DNA from: Hoplostethus atlanticus
Taxonomy: Eukaryota; Chordata; Actinopteri; Trachichthyiformes; Trachichthyidae
Direction: 5' to 3'
DNA: 64,000 nt
Assembly: GCA_034670405.1 (NCBI GenBank)
Contig: JAXDDX010000120.1
Location: 620,001 to 684,000, forward strand
Shown here: piece after piece, positions 1 to 11,674 of the stretch
Layout: the number at the start of each line of letters is the position of its first letter
Position numbering within the stretch: the stretch's first letter is position 1
Notes under the pieces: model-generated
Seen by the model: the letters and a program-made list of their open reading frames with translations, nothing else
The model's database searches: none
Told to the model about the DNA's origin: nothing
Position numbers and translations under genes: made by a program

Positions 1-286
1 TTAGATACGAAGGAATACACAGAGCTAGAAATCACTCGTAGTAGAGGCCGGGAACGTGAGCTGACCACACTGGCTGAATCAACGATCTGGCGATGAGTGA
101 CTGGAAGACCGGGGAAGATATACTGGAGGCTTGATGGGTAGATGGAGATCAGGTGTGTAGGCAGGAACCAGGAGGGTGATTGGAGTGCCACGCCCACCAC
201 TCGTACACACACAGAGGACAGACAGAGACGCACACGAAACACAAGGGGGAGGAAGAACATAGGGAGGCACGGCCGAGACCGTGACA
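1..286 (-). repeat. LTR-like fragment (gypsy-type), cut by the window edge
   Basis: Read on the minus strand this block starts TGTCACGGTCTCGG, a start seen in many fish Ty3/gypsy LTRs, and it runs off the left end of the window. It is pyrimidine-rich on that strand and has no coding capacity. The TG...CA boundary is visible only at 286. The partner LTR and the internal region are outside the window, so this rests on one end motif and on composition. Confidence 0.4.
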
Positions 287-2984
287 GCTAGATTGAAGGA
301 GGAAGCCTGGCAGAGAATTGCAGATAAATTGAATGCATAAGAAGACGTTTATTCACTAAAGAGTGTGACTAATTTAATTCTGCTAAATTTGAAAGTGGTG
401 GTGAACCCCTAATACTTGGACTTGCTTTCTGGTAATGTCACCATATTGAAACACTAAAAATAATATTATTTATAATATGGCATCTGGCAGGGGCATCTGG
501 CAGGGGCGACAAAAGGGCCTGGTAGCAGGTGAAAATCAAATATTAAAATATATTGCAAACAGATCGTCTCTTTATTGCAATTCTACATTTTCAACTAGGT
601 CATGTCCAAGCAAGTGGTTAACCTCTCAAAACTATCTTAATATAGCCCACAAGAGGAAGACTAGGGGGGGACCAGCCTTTTGAATGCAAAGTGACTCTTC
701 TGATAGCAGCATACTGTGGCTTGCTGACATTTTCAGCATCAGCAACAGTTAATAAAGAAATGGAGCCCAATAACAGTGTATGTGTCGCTGTCAGGGCTGA
801 GCTTTGCTCGATGGAGTTTGCAATGTGCCTTCTATTAATTGCTGGAGGTAACCCTCACAACTAAATCGGTAGCGCTCCTAAAGATAATTATCCGAGTGCC
901 GTAAAGGACCTTGTCGATCTCTAAAAACACATTCCCTTCTAAATTCTCTCCTTACAATGATCGATCTTTCATGGACATGAACCTCTCTAACAGTGTGCTC
1001 ATTTCTACTGTTGGGTGTGTGTGATGACCCATGACATCAAAGATACAATGTATAGACAAGCAAAGTTTAATACTTGAGACCCTGCAGTTGAGATTGCTTT
1101 GACATGTCAGAAGAGAATGTGATTCATTCTTGCAACATTGGCTGAGAACAATTCATTATATAATCAAATGAACAAATATAGTATAGCAGCAATTGCTCAA
1201 GAATTCATTAAGCCTACCCCACCTGCTACTTGCCTGCCATTAAATCGCCCCTAGCACAAAATGTTTATATATCTGCGGGGTATTGATAGGGCTGTTTTTC
1301 AGTACCAGTGACTCAATGATAACTTGAGTCACTGGATTTCAAGACGCACAGATTCAGATTACTTTACATGATCCCTGTTGCGAAATTTGATCATTGCAGC
1401 AACAAATAGTAATAGGATACAGCAAAGTGGGGGTGATTAAACATAAGGTAACTGACAATTACAGCACTATAACATGTGAAGTAGAAATGTATGAATGAAT
1501 AAAAGTATGAATCAAATTACATTATGAATAACAGTAGAACATAGAGAAAAAAAAACAATGAAAAATATGCATAATATTATTATAAATATAAACGTTCATG
1601 TGAAAAAATATAAAAACCACAAAACGTGACATATTCATGAGTCAAACTGTGCATAACATAACACATGATACTTATTTCCTTTGTCCAATAATTTATATAA
1701 TATGGGAACAGATGGTAGTTTCTAATTACAGAGATGATTCCCATGATTTGGTGGGGTGGGGGTGTATTAATTAGTACATGTGTTCTGGTGGATGCTACTC
1801 TTTTAATTAAATAAGGGCCACGGTGGTAGATAAGAGAGTCAAGTGGTTGGAGTGGGGGGCAGGGGATACAGTTTGTGTGTGTGTGTTCACAAACCCATGC
1901 ATGCATGTTAAACACATCAATATAATTGCTCACCAGTAATCCTTCCTTACTCCAGCGGACAAGCCCCTAGCCAAGGCCAGCCTCACTCACCAGTGTTTCA
2001 GAAAATCGGTACAGCGGCCTGTTTTTGACTTTGTATTTTTTTTTCCTGTTTGCTCTCTTTTTTTATGGTTAGCCCAGAGACAACAAGGATATTGCACAGT
2101 GGAGGCACTGTATTTATTTCCTGCCGATGCTGAAATTAGATAAAAGTGACAGTGCTGCTTCTAGAGGAGGTGGGTTTTGACTTGGTAGCTGTAGCAGCAG
2201 ACATGAGAGCAGATAGTAGATTAGATTACACAGCCAAAGTGCCACTTTGATTCTTGAAACACACATTTTAGACATACACAAAGACCGACAGGACACACAC
2301 ACACAAAATACAAAAATCCATTTGACTGCATGTTTAAGAAAGTAAGGAGGAAACAATGAAAGAAGTTTAGATGAAATGTTACTGATCCCCATGGTTGTAT
2401 TAATTAAAAATGTATGAATGAAATGTAAGAAAAGAATATGGACTTACAGTACGGTTTGACCGATATGGGTTTTTGAAGGCTGATCCTATATTTTATTGCC
2501 AAAAGATTCCAAGTATCTAGAGTTTACTTCAGAATTTCATTCTTGTCAGGGAGGAAAAGCCTCTGAAAAAGCAATTAGACCATAATGGAACAATAACACT
2601 GAAACACAGACTAATTATCAGGGTTATCAGCTCTTTAAGACAGGGTGACCCTCCCTACCTATTCAATGGTAGGGAAACTCTGGGATGTATTACTGCCTTT
2701 AGATGAAAAAATAAATAAATAAATTAATTAATTAATAAAATGTGCAAAACAAATGCCTGGTTTTCAAGACTGTTTTTATGTAGCTGTGGTCAGGGAGGAA
2801 CCTACATAATATAATTAAAAGGTGCAATAAAATAAAAATCATATCAAAGTGAAAGAATGAAAAAAATTAAAAATTCTCAGCACTATATGAAGCGTTATAA
2901 TACACTACAAATATGGACTCATAAGTATAAGACCAGTTTTCTGACAGGGTGTTGTAATACATTATAAACATGCTGTAAGCTAAT
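287..2984. other. No gene or classified element seen
   Basis: AT-rich DNA with only short chance ORFs. An AAAT/AATT-type simple repeat lies near 2706-2740. Short GT-rich patches occur near 1870-1890 and 2290-2310. I see no domain, splice pattern or repeat end here. Confidence 0.6.
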
Positions 2985-3011
2985 TTGAGGCACACATCAA
3001 ATCTCAAAATC

Positions 3012-3460
3012 TGCCTTATACCACCTCAAGAACATCTCCAGACTCCGGCTTTCACTCACAGACTCTGTGGCAGAGACCCTCATTCATGCCTTCATCACCT
3101 CCTGTCCGGACTATTGCAATGGAGTCAGGTTGCGGACTCTCGGGGACAGAGCCTTCAGAGTGACTGCCCCCACCCTCTGGAACTCACTCCCTGTGGAGAT
3201 CCGCAATGCTGGGTCCATTGAAGTTTTTAAACAGCGGCTGACGACCTTCCTCTTCAGCCAGGCCTTTGGACCCAGCTGCTGAATGTGGCCCTCTGCTTTT
3301 TGGCTTTTTGGCCTTTGTTTGTCATATTGTCTTCTTGCCTAGTTGTTTTTTGTTTTTTTCCCCCCTTATCTAGTTCTTCTCTCTTCTATTGTTAAGTGCC
3401 TTGGGTAGCTTGAAAGGCGCTCTAAAAATGAAAGCTATTATTATTATTATTATTATTTTC
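3012..3460 (+). mobile_element. L2-like LINE 3' end relic with internal deletion
   Basis: The translation of 3017-3282 has the C-terminal signature of L2-clade reverse transcriptases: an HAFITS..DYCN block, then WNSLP, then a final FKQRLTTFLF. The stretch normally lying between DYCN and the GDRAF block (about 70-90 residues) is missing, so the copy carries an internal deletion. A short 3'UTR follows, ending in the typical AAAGGCGCT sequence and an ATT microsatellite tail (about 3437-3460). It is 5' truncated and inactive. Confidence 0.85.
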
Positions 3461-3843
3461 AGGTTTTGCGAGGGCTCTCCAGCAGTCTCCCTGGCTGCTC
3501 TCTGGGTCCAGTTTCCTCTCCTTTATGGACTGCAGATTCTCCCTCTTTAAGGCCGGGCTCAGACTATAGGATAATTGGGCCGATTTATCCCCGATTCATC
3601 CCTCCCGACAATCGGCGGAGTAATCTGGGCGGGACCTTGTTCGGCACCGATGTTCGGTAATGTGAGCGGTTTACAGATCCAATCGTAAACCTCCAGATCT
3701 GCTCATGGACGCATCGGGGCCGGCCCGATAATATCAAACATGTTTGATATCTAGGATTTAAAATCGGGATGATTACGGCACTGCTTTCCGAGCAGGACCA
3801 CAATAGCCAATGAGAGAGACAATCTACAAGGACACGGAAGTGA

Positions 3844-4035
3844 ATGAAGAAACAACAACAAGCTGTTGTACGGGTGCGTTGGACAGCTGAGATGGAGGAA
3901 AGGTTTGTAGATATGTGGCAAGAACACGACTGCCTATATAATGTATCTTCCAAGCACAGGCGCCGGATTCATTTCAGAAGTGCGGGGGCCAAAAAGAGTG
4001 TATGTGTGACTGTGTGTATGTGTAGTGGTAGATAG
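3844..4035 (+). pseudogene. MADF (Myb/SANT-like) domain fragment, left arm
   Basis: The ORF starts MKKQQQAVV and continues with a VRWTAEMEERFVDMWQEHDC block. The tryptophan/acidic spacing and the following LYNVSSK match the first helices of MADF DNA-binding domains. In transposons these proteins bind the element's ends and recruit the nuclease. Only the N-terminal part of the domain is open before the frame runs into GT-rich sequence. The right-arm copy stays open longer, so this copy has lost its frame. The DNA-binding role is family knowledge; the truncation is directly visible. Confidence 0.65.
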
Positions 4036-4291
4036 ACCGGAGACTCGCACTAAACTTCTGCGGAGTAACTATAGCTTGCTTGCACCACAGGCTGGCAGAC
4101 GCCATCATCTCCACATTTGGAGAAAGTTACAAACTGTTTGACAGCAGCAAAGAATTAACCACCATATTTTTGTACCAATCTGCATTAAAGTACCTTTCTC
4201 TTTGGCCAAACAATCTAGCGGTCTCCTTTTTGTCTACAATTAGCTGTGCAGCTTTATCCGCCTCTATGTCCCGACAACAACCCTCCAGGCA

Positions 4292-4421
4292 GTGTTTGAG
4301 ATTAGAGAGAAGAACATCTGTGAAGATTCTCATTTTCTCATCCTAACCGATTTTGAAATCGGGTTGCATCACGCACATGAGGAGAATCTTCACAGATGTT
4401 CTTCTCTCTAATCTCAAACAC
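4292..4421. repeat. Perfect 40-bp inverted repeat at the inner end of the left arm
   Basis: 4292-4331 is the exact reverse complement of 4382-4421, with a 50-nt spacer that contains a smaller palindrome (CCGATTTTGAAATCGG near 4348). It sits where the left arm stops matching the right arm, so it may record the template switch that made the fold-back. Confidence 0.85.
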
Positions 4422-4917
4422 GCACAGACTACAAGATCTGAAAATAATGGTGCATCACACACTAGAGGATATTACTAAGATTATCATGCCAGAGGGAGCC
4501 TGAATGCACCGCCTCGCGTAATCTCACGTGATCTCATGGGGAAGTAAATGTAAACAAAATGTAGACTGACATGGTGAAACCGGTGCAACTTCCTTTACTT
4601 ATGCTTTGCAGTGAGAAAAAAATCACTGTATCCCCTCAAATGCCCCTATATTGCAACACATAAGGTAAAAGACGTTTCATTCATTCCCGCCCACATTAGG
4701 TAAAATAAAGCATAGACATAAAACGGGAAGAATATTTACATTTTAATCCAATCAAAGAGGACAGAATCAAATGCATACAGTGTACATTGCAACCAATAAA
4801 ATAGTTTCAATGCTGTGATGTGTGTTACCTTGTTTACAGTGAGCCGTTAAACTAGCTGAACTAACCTTAACTATCAATATTGCAAATATGCTTCTGCAAA
4901 CATGTCAATGTCAGTCC

Positions 4918-6653
4918 TATGGACTGAGAAGGGCGGTGAAGGAGGCCAAGAGGAGGTATAGGGACAGAGTGGAGTCGCAGATGGAGCAGCGCGACACCAG
5001 ACGCCTATGGCAGGGGCTACGGACTATAACGGACTACCAGGGCAGACCCCCTGCAATTGTGAGTGCCGACGCATCCCTAGCGGAGGACCTGAACTCATTT
5101 TATGCACGGTTTGAGGCTAGCAACAACAGCGCTAGCTCGCCGGCTAACAACATCACCATTAGCGCAGCCGGAGTGAGTTCTACCGCTGGGGATGAACACA
5201 CACTCTCTGTGACTGAGCACAGTGTGAGGAGGGCTCTGACGAGGGTGAACACCAGGAAAGCTGCTGGTCCGGATGGCATATCTGGGCGAGTACTGAAGAC
5301 CTGTGCTAATCAGCTAGCTCCAGTGTTCACCACTATATTCAACATCTCCCTGGCTGAGTCTGTGGTCCCCGCCTGCTTCAAGAGATCCACTATTGTCCCT
5401 GTGCCCAAGAATGCTTCTCCAGCATGCTTGAATGACTACCGGTGGCCCTCACCTCGGTGGTCATGAAATGCTTCGAGAGGCTGATAAAGGATTACATCTG
5501 CGCCTTCCTCCCTTGCTCCATGGACCCGCTGCATTTTGCTTATCGTCCCAACAGATCCACGGATGATGCTGTCTCCCAGGTACTGCACACCACACTCTCT
5601 CATCTGGACAGCCGGAAGGGGGGCTATGTGAGACTGCTGTTCATTGATTATAGTTCAGCTTTCAATACCATAGTCCCCACCAGACTGGCTGGCAAGTTGA
5701 TTGAGCTGGGACTGAACACCCCCCTGTGTGCCTGGATCCTGGACTTCCTGACCGCCAGGCCCCAGGTGGTCAGGGTGGGTAGACACACCTCCAACCCCCT
5801 CACCCTGAACACAGGATCCCCCCAGGGTTGCGTCCTCAGCCCCCTACTGTACTCCCTGTACACACATGACTGTGTGGCCAGGTTCAGCTCCAACTCCATC
5901 ATTAAGTTTGCGGATGACACAGTGGTGGTGGGCCTGATCTCCGACAACGACGAGAAGGCCTACCTGGAGGAAGTTGCTGACCTGTCACTCTGGTGCCAGG
6001 ACAACAGCCTCCTCTTGAATGTCACCAAAACTAAGGAGCTGATTGTGGACTTTAGGAGGACACAACAACAGAGGACGTACTCACCACTGGGGATTAATGG
6101 GACTACTGTGGAGAGGGTGAGCAGGTATAAATACCTGGGAGTCCACATCACAGAAGATCTGACATGGTCCTCACACACAGACACTCTGGTGAGAAAGGCA
6201 AGGCAGCGCCTTTACCACCTCAGGCAACTGAGGAAATTTAAAGTCTCCCGGAGGATCCTTCAGTCCTTCTACTCTGGAGCTGTAGAGAGCATCCTGACAG
6301 GAAGCATCACTGCCTGGTTTGGCAACAGCTCCACTCAGGACAGGAAGGCTCTGCAGAGAGTAGTGCGTTCGGCTGAACGCACTATTGGAACTACACTCCC
6401 CACCCTGCAGGACTTATACACCAGGAGGTGCAGAACCAGAGCCTGCAGGATCATGAAGGATCCTCACCACCCTAACAATGGACTGTTTCAGCTGCTGCGG
6501 TCAGGCAAGCGCCTCCGTAGTCACGCTGCCAAAACAGAGAGACTGAGACGGAGTTTCTTTCCTCAGGCCATCAGGACTGTGAACTCTGACCTCACCAGGG
6601 CCCCCACCAAGACACACACACTGCCCCTCTTATGCACACACACACTTAGGTAA
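4918..6653 (+). pseudogene. Reverse transcriptase of Rex1-like LINE, frameshifted
   Basis: The first part (to about 5440) has the pre-RT linker and the first RT block (KAAGPDGISGRVL). The second (from about 5442) continues in another frame with SAFNTI, the [18 protein letters not shown] block and the catalytic FADD box of FADDTVVVG, then the thumb and a C-terminal ITAWFGN region. The shift near 5440 fits loss of one of two adjacent CCGG units (4 nt). The catalytic aspartates are intact but the protein is not. The N-terminal endonuclease is absent, as expected for 5' truncation during target-primed reverse transcription. Confidence 0.9.
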
Positions 6654-6924
6654 AGACTACACATAATTTATAATTTATATTATATTACATATATACAATT
6701 TCCCTTTTTTACTATATTTTTATAAAGTGCTCTTATTGTAAATATTGTGTTGTTTTTTATATAGAGCTCTTACTGTGACATTGTAAATATTGTGTTGGTT
6801 TTTTTATTGTAAATAGTGTGAACCTGTTATTTTGCCCTTTGCACATTTCTGCTGAGCATTGCCACTTTACATTTCACTGCACACCTCGTGTGTGTATGTG
6901 ACAAATAAACTTCTTGAACTTGAA
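4918..6924 (+). mobile_element. Rex1-like non-LTR retrotransposon, 5' truncated
   Basis: This is a LINE lacking its endonuclease but retaining most of the reverse transcriptase and the whole 3'UTR. The 3' end reads ACAAATAAACTTCTTGAACTTGAA, shown here as two parts: ACAAATAAAC then TTCTTGAACTTGAA. The same 3' end occurs inverted at 41808, which defines the family end. Assignment to Rex1 is from recalled RT sequence style; another CR1/L2-group family is possible. It lies between the two arms of the fold-back element. Confidence 0.8.
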
Positions 6925-7296
6925 AAGAACCAGTGCATCAGAAAGGAAAATACAGTCAAACAAAACTGAACTTCATTGTTAATAATGTTACATCCCTGAC
7001 GTCCACAACTCCGTTGGAGCCTGGCCCTTCAACCATAGGACCAGCACAGCGGCAGCCAGAAGAACCCCAAAGCAGCAGCCCTGTGCCCGCTGAGACTGTC
7101 AAACCGCCGGCATTGAACCAAAGCAGGCTAGCACTGGCTCCGACTGCCTGGAGGGTTGTTGTTGGGACATAGAGACGGATAAAGCTGCATAGCTAATTGT
7201 AGACAAAAAGGAGACCGCTAGATCGTTTGGCCAAAGAGAAAGGTACTTTAATGCAGATTGGTACAAAAATAGAGAGCGGTTAATTCTTTGCTGCTG

Positions 7297-7578
7297 TCAA
7301 ACAGTTTGTAACTTTCTCCAAATGTGGAGATGACGGCGTCCGCCAGCCTGTGGTGCAAGCAAGCTATAGTTACTCCGCAGAAGTTTAGTGCGAGTCTCCG
7401 GTCTATCTACCGCTACACATACACTCTTTTTGGCCCCCGCACTTCTGAAATTAATCCGGCGCCCATGCTTGGAAGACACATTATATAGGCAGTCGTGTTC
7501 TTGCCACATATCTACAAGCCTTTCCTCCATCTCAGCTGTCCAACGCACCAGTACAACAGTTTGTTGTTGTTTCTTCAT
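7297..7578 (-). pseudogene. MADF domain fragment, right arm
   Basis: Inverted copy of the left-arm ORF. It starts MKKQQQTVV, has the same tryptophan/acidic pattern, and stays open about 94 codons, through the point where the left copy stops, reaching a LLRSNYSLL segment. The two copies differ by scattered substitutions and a short indel. No transposase follows. Confidence 0.65.
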
Positions 7579-7877
7579 TCACTTCCGTGTCCTTGTAGAT
7601 TGTCTCTCTCATTGGCTATTGTGGTCCCGCTCGGAAAGCAGTGACGTAATCATCCCGATTTTAAAACCTAGATATCAAACATGTTTGATATTATCGGGCC
7701 GGCCCCGATGCGTCCGCGAGCAGATCTGGAGGTTTACGTTTGGATCTGTAAACCGCTCACATTACCAGATAATCCGTGCCGAACATCGGTGCCGAACAAG
7801 GTCCCGTCCAGATTGTCGGGAGGGCCGAATCGGGGATAAATCGGCCCAATTATCCTCTAGTGTGAGCCCGGACTTAA

Positions 7878-8429
7878 CTGTTGGCTGCAATCAGCTCCCA
7901 GCTGGCTGATTGCTGATGTGGTTCAGCTTGGGCAAGATGGCCGACAGACTGTGGCCTGCTGGGGAGTGTAGTCCACTCCACCTAGTTTGTCCATGGCAGA
8001 CGCCTCGTTCTGCCACAAACCACATATGAGTCGCTACAGTTGCCTATACATAGCGACATAATACATTATAAACATTGTTTATTCTAGGAACACTTATAAT
8101 GTCCTCATACTCCATAAAAAGTGCAAACAGAAAGAAAGAAAGAAGCTGTAACACACCAGTGTAGCAGTCTCAAACCATATGCTTTCGCTGATTAGCACAC
8201 CTTCAACCAGAGAGAAGAAACTAATTAGTGAAATCACCTGGTGCACTGACTGGTTGTAATGGAAACCTGCATGCTCTCCTCCCTCCACGGCACACAGTTT
8301 GAGACCACTGCACTACTGTATTCACTAAACCAGCTTTAGCACCTTCACACTGCATTGACCTCATAGAAAATGGCCTGGTATAAATATCAAACATAATCAA
8401 TATTTAGGCTGGTGGAGAGTGTCTCGTAT

Positions 8430-8473
<44 letters not shown>

Positions 8474-11142
8474 TATATGAGAGAGAGCTTTAGGAAAAGA
8501 TCAAAGTCAGTGCATTGCCACAGGAACTAAAATGACATATTGATTACGTTGTAAAGAACTGAATTTTCTTCCCATTGATAATGGCAAGGCATGGCATACA
8601 AATAACAGATGAAAAGCAGATCTGTCTTTTACACACACACACACACACCTCCCTGGATTTTTGTAGTTAAAAGTGATGCCATTTAGCATGCAGCCACCTG
8701 ACAATGCCAATAGCAGGCCCTGAAATACATAATGCTGTGTTTACTTGGGCTTTCTTCACTCACTGTGAGACATACACACTTCAATTATACTGCCATACTG
8801 AACTGTTCCCAGTAATGAGAGAGTGGGCGTGTGTCTGTGTGTTTGTCTTGGTGTGGAGAAAATGTGTCCTTTTGTTCATGTGTAGTGTGCACTGCTTTTT
8901 TGTATGGAGTGAGCCATTGTGTGTGCGAACTTGTGCACATGTGTGTGTGTGTGATGTCAGGCAGTTCAGTTAAATTTGACTGTGCCACCTAATGGATGTA
9001 GGCGACAAAGCAGAGCGAGTCTCAGTTATAGACACCATGGCAACAACATTAAGCACTGTCATTACATAAAGATAATCAGCCACTCACAGTGAAAAGCCAA
9101 AGCACACAGATTAAAAAGACTTCAAAGAGACACTTGAGAAGAGAACTGGTTCCCCCTTTCTTGACTTTGACTTAAAGTAATAATCTGCAACATTTTCATA
9201 TAAATAAATGTCTGTTTTGCTGCTCCTTATGCCAATTGATATAACACAACAGTGATTCAACGTATAGCCAGTTCAGCCTATGGAACAGAAGTGATGCGTT
9301 TTATGTTTATGTTTGTTTGGAATTCAGAAAAAGAACTGGGTAGTTAGCATGAGCAGCAATGGGCATCGTGGCTGAACAGACAAAGAAAAGTGATCACTGG
9401 GAAGTGCAGTGCAAAAACAACACAGCAATGACTGCTTTTTAATGAGGATTATGAGGAGTTTTTTACTGCTATAAAAAAAACATTGTTTCCTATGTGAGAC
9501 ATCTAATATACATTTCCTCTAATCTAGCATAGTTTTACTGTAATATCCAAATTTTCCAAATCCAAATCATCTTCTCTTATTTGATGGAGATATATTATGA
9601 TATATTACAATATAATATGAATATTGTTTAAGAATCTTTCTTCTTAGATTAACAAACCAAACCGATTTTCAGTCAACCGGGGTGACAAAAACGTTCCTTC
9701 CTGAATTACATTCTTTCACACCTAGTCGATAATATAAGGCTCTCCCCAAGTTTTATTCATTTTCTTTTAACTTTTATTTATCCAGGAAATGTCGACAGAG
9801 CTCCTTGCTCTTTTCCAGCAATAGCCTGCTTCACATTCAGTTCATTAAGTTTAACACATTCACACTGGGAGCTGCCCAGTACAACCACAGTCTTCTACTG
9901 GTGGCCACTGAGCAGCATGGGGGTTCAATGTATCGTTCAAAGGCCTCTCAACAGTAATTGATGAGGGAGGGGAGAGTATTTGCATTGTTCACATTCCCCA
10001 GCTACATTTTCCCAGCCGGTCCAAAGGTTCGGACTAGCAACATTCAAGCAATGAATGTGCATCGTGTATAAAAAAAGTGTAAATAAATGTATAAAAAGTG
10101 AAAAATAGATTAAGATAGATTAATAAAAACACTAGAAACACCAAACCGCAGTCAATTGATAGCTTATTTTAAAAATATTAAAATTAGTAGTTCTAATTAA
10201 TGTTAATAATTTTCCCTCAGTTTCTTCCTGCATCCAAAAACCTCCTCCCCATATTCTTTCCTTCTATTTTGTCTGTTCCCATCTCTTTCCCTAACACTCT
10301 ACTATGAGTCAGCCATACAAAGATGCACCAGCAGATATCAGATATCCTAATCGCTCTCATCTCCACAAATTAGGAATTGTTGTGTTGGTTTTAATGAGCA
10401 TAGCAACTTCAGTCAGGAAACTCTTTCTGACAGCTGGCCATGCGGTCGGGCCTCAACCACATATTCACCATACACCAGTCAGAGCCACCAGTCAGAGCCT
10501 CTTCTACTAAAAGGACGGTCTATTTAAACCAGGAAAACTAACCGGTCTGCTCTGCTCGCTGCTATGCTTCTGCTGTGGCCTGATAAGTTGTTGCTTGCTA
10601 TGCATGCTTGGCTGTTGCTCACCCGTCTCCACCCCACCTACCACCTGCTTGGATCTGCTTCTACGTACTGTATGGGGGCTACTGAGCTTCCATGATGGTA
10701 GGGTCTAATGCACTCAGTTATGTGCACAGGAAGTACATGAAAGCAGATCAATTTATCGCCAAATATATTGCCATTCTTATTCAATCAAATCTACTGCTGT
10801 GGCACTACATTCAGCAGTAGGTTGATACCTATTGCTGTGGCAGTAGGTTCATGTGCCTGGGACCAGACAACAGTCCAGTGCTATACAGTATATAAGCGAA
10901 TAAGCTATGAAAGCTATCCTATGCTAGTTTGGTTTGGTGTGGTTCAGTTTAAGGCTCTCAACACTATCTTGGCAAATTTGTTTGTGTATCAGCTTTTCCA
11001 GACTCCATCAAAGCCATTTAGCAGATTGACTCAAGTGATGTAAGTGGTTTTACAAAACAGTGATATTTTTGTTCAGCCAATCGAAGGCCAGATCATAAAT
11101 GTAGCTCTTCAATGAGTCTTACACAGTTATGGGATTTAACCC
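7878..11142. other. No gene seen; simple repeats only
   Basis: AT-rich non-coding DNA. It contains a 43-bp CA tract (8431-8473), a shorter one (8630-8648) and GT-rich patches around 8830-8960. Around 9860-10040 the text (GGGAGCTGCCCAGTACAACC and following) resembles a degenerate interspersed repeat common in fish, but no ends can be fixed. Short ORFs here have no domain features. Confidence 0.55.
8431..8473. repeat. (CA)n microsatellite
   Basis: Almost pure alternating CA with one CG-type interruption near the right end. A second, shorter CA tract is at 8630-8648. Confidence 0.95.
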
Positions 11143-11505
11143 TGTCATGGCCAGCTCAAAAACCATGACAAATAACGGGACACAAGGAGTTAAAGCAAAA
11201 ACCATTAATTTATTTGAAACTAACAAAAACAACTAGATATGTCAAAATGTTATGAGGTGTGGCAGTCAGGAAATCAGTAGTGCTGGCGTGTATGCATGAA
11301 TGATGAGTAGTGAGTGGAGCGTTGTATGGTAAAAGGAAAACCAAAGTCAAGGTTGTGGCGCGTAGGGAGCAGCATTTCCTCTTTCTCCCTCATGAAGCAA
11401 GTGGGGTGCGTTCTTATAGTATTGGGAACACCGAGCCCAGGTGACGACCCGACCACACCTACTGGGCATCTGCAACACAAAACAAGACAAGCAGCCAGCC
11501 CAGCA
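11143..11505 (-). repeat. 3' LTR of the gypsy element
   Basis: Bounded by TG (11143) and CA (11505) on the plus strand. The first 300 bp match the right LTR with about ten substitutions and one 5-nt indel. On the minus strand it contains ACTATAAG as a TATA-like box and AATAAA as a polyadenylation signal. The right boundary is inferred from the adjoining polypurine tract because the other LTR is truncated before this point. Confidence 0.8.
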
Positions 11506-11507
11506 GT

Positions 11508-11522
11508 CCCCCCCCCCCCCCC
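11508..11522 (-). promoter_or_regulatory. Polypurine tract (G15 on the minus strand)
   Basis: A run of 15 C on the plus strand is G15 in element orientation. It lies 2 nt before the inferred 3' LTR start and after the end of the pol frame, which is where a polypurine tract primes plus-strand DNA synthesis. Such a pure G-run is unusual and may have expanded after insertion. Confidence 0.6.
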
Positions 11523-11674
11523 ATAAAGACGTGATGCCAACGGGAATCATGACAAAACAACTTAAATTCCCAAAACAAAAACATACAACCTGCAAGCAAC
11601 ACTCAACCTCAACACCAGGATCCTGCTTGTACACTGCATAAGGAAGAGAAGAGATTAATACAACACAGGTTGCA

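Larger units (their letters stand above)
3551..7873. mobile_element. Fold-back DNA transposon with about 750-bp inverted arms
   Basis: The block 3551-4310 reappears in inverted orientation at about 7165-7873 with high identity. The outer ends are GGCCGGGCTCA on the left and, inverted, GTCCGGGCTCA on the right. Both are flanked by TTAA (3547-3550 and 7874-7877), consistent with a target duplication. Each arm carries a MADF-domain fragment and a perfect 20-bp palindrome centred on AACATGTT (near 3732-3751 in the left arm). The centre holds a Rex1-like LINE. MADF proteins accompany PIF/Harbinger transposases, but Harbinger makes 3-bp duplications and TTAA suits piggyBac or Kolobok-type elements, so the superfamily is open. 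No transposase domain is visible. Confidence 0.7.

Noticed and set aside
477..2392. Short ORFs (68-117 codons) as genes
   Set aside because: AT-rich, no domain, no splice or codon pattern; lengths expected by chance.
8704..8988. Cysteine/valine-rich ORF of 89 codons
   Set aside because: Produced by GT-rich simple sequence (CVCVFVLVW type) and overlaps a similar ORF on the other strand.
10768..11043. 91-codon ORF near 10.8 kb
   Set aside because: No recognisable motif or conserved neighbour; probably chance.
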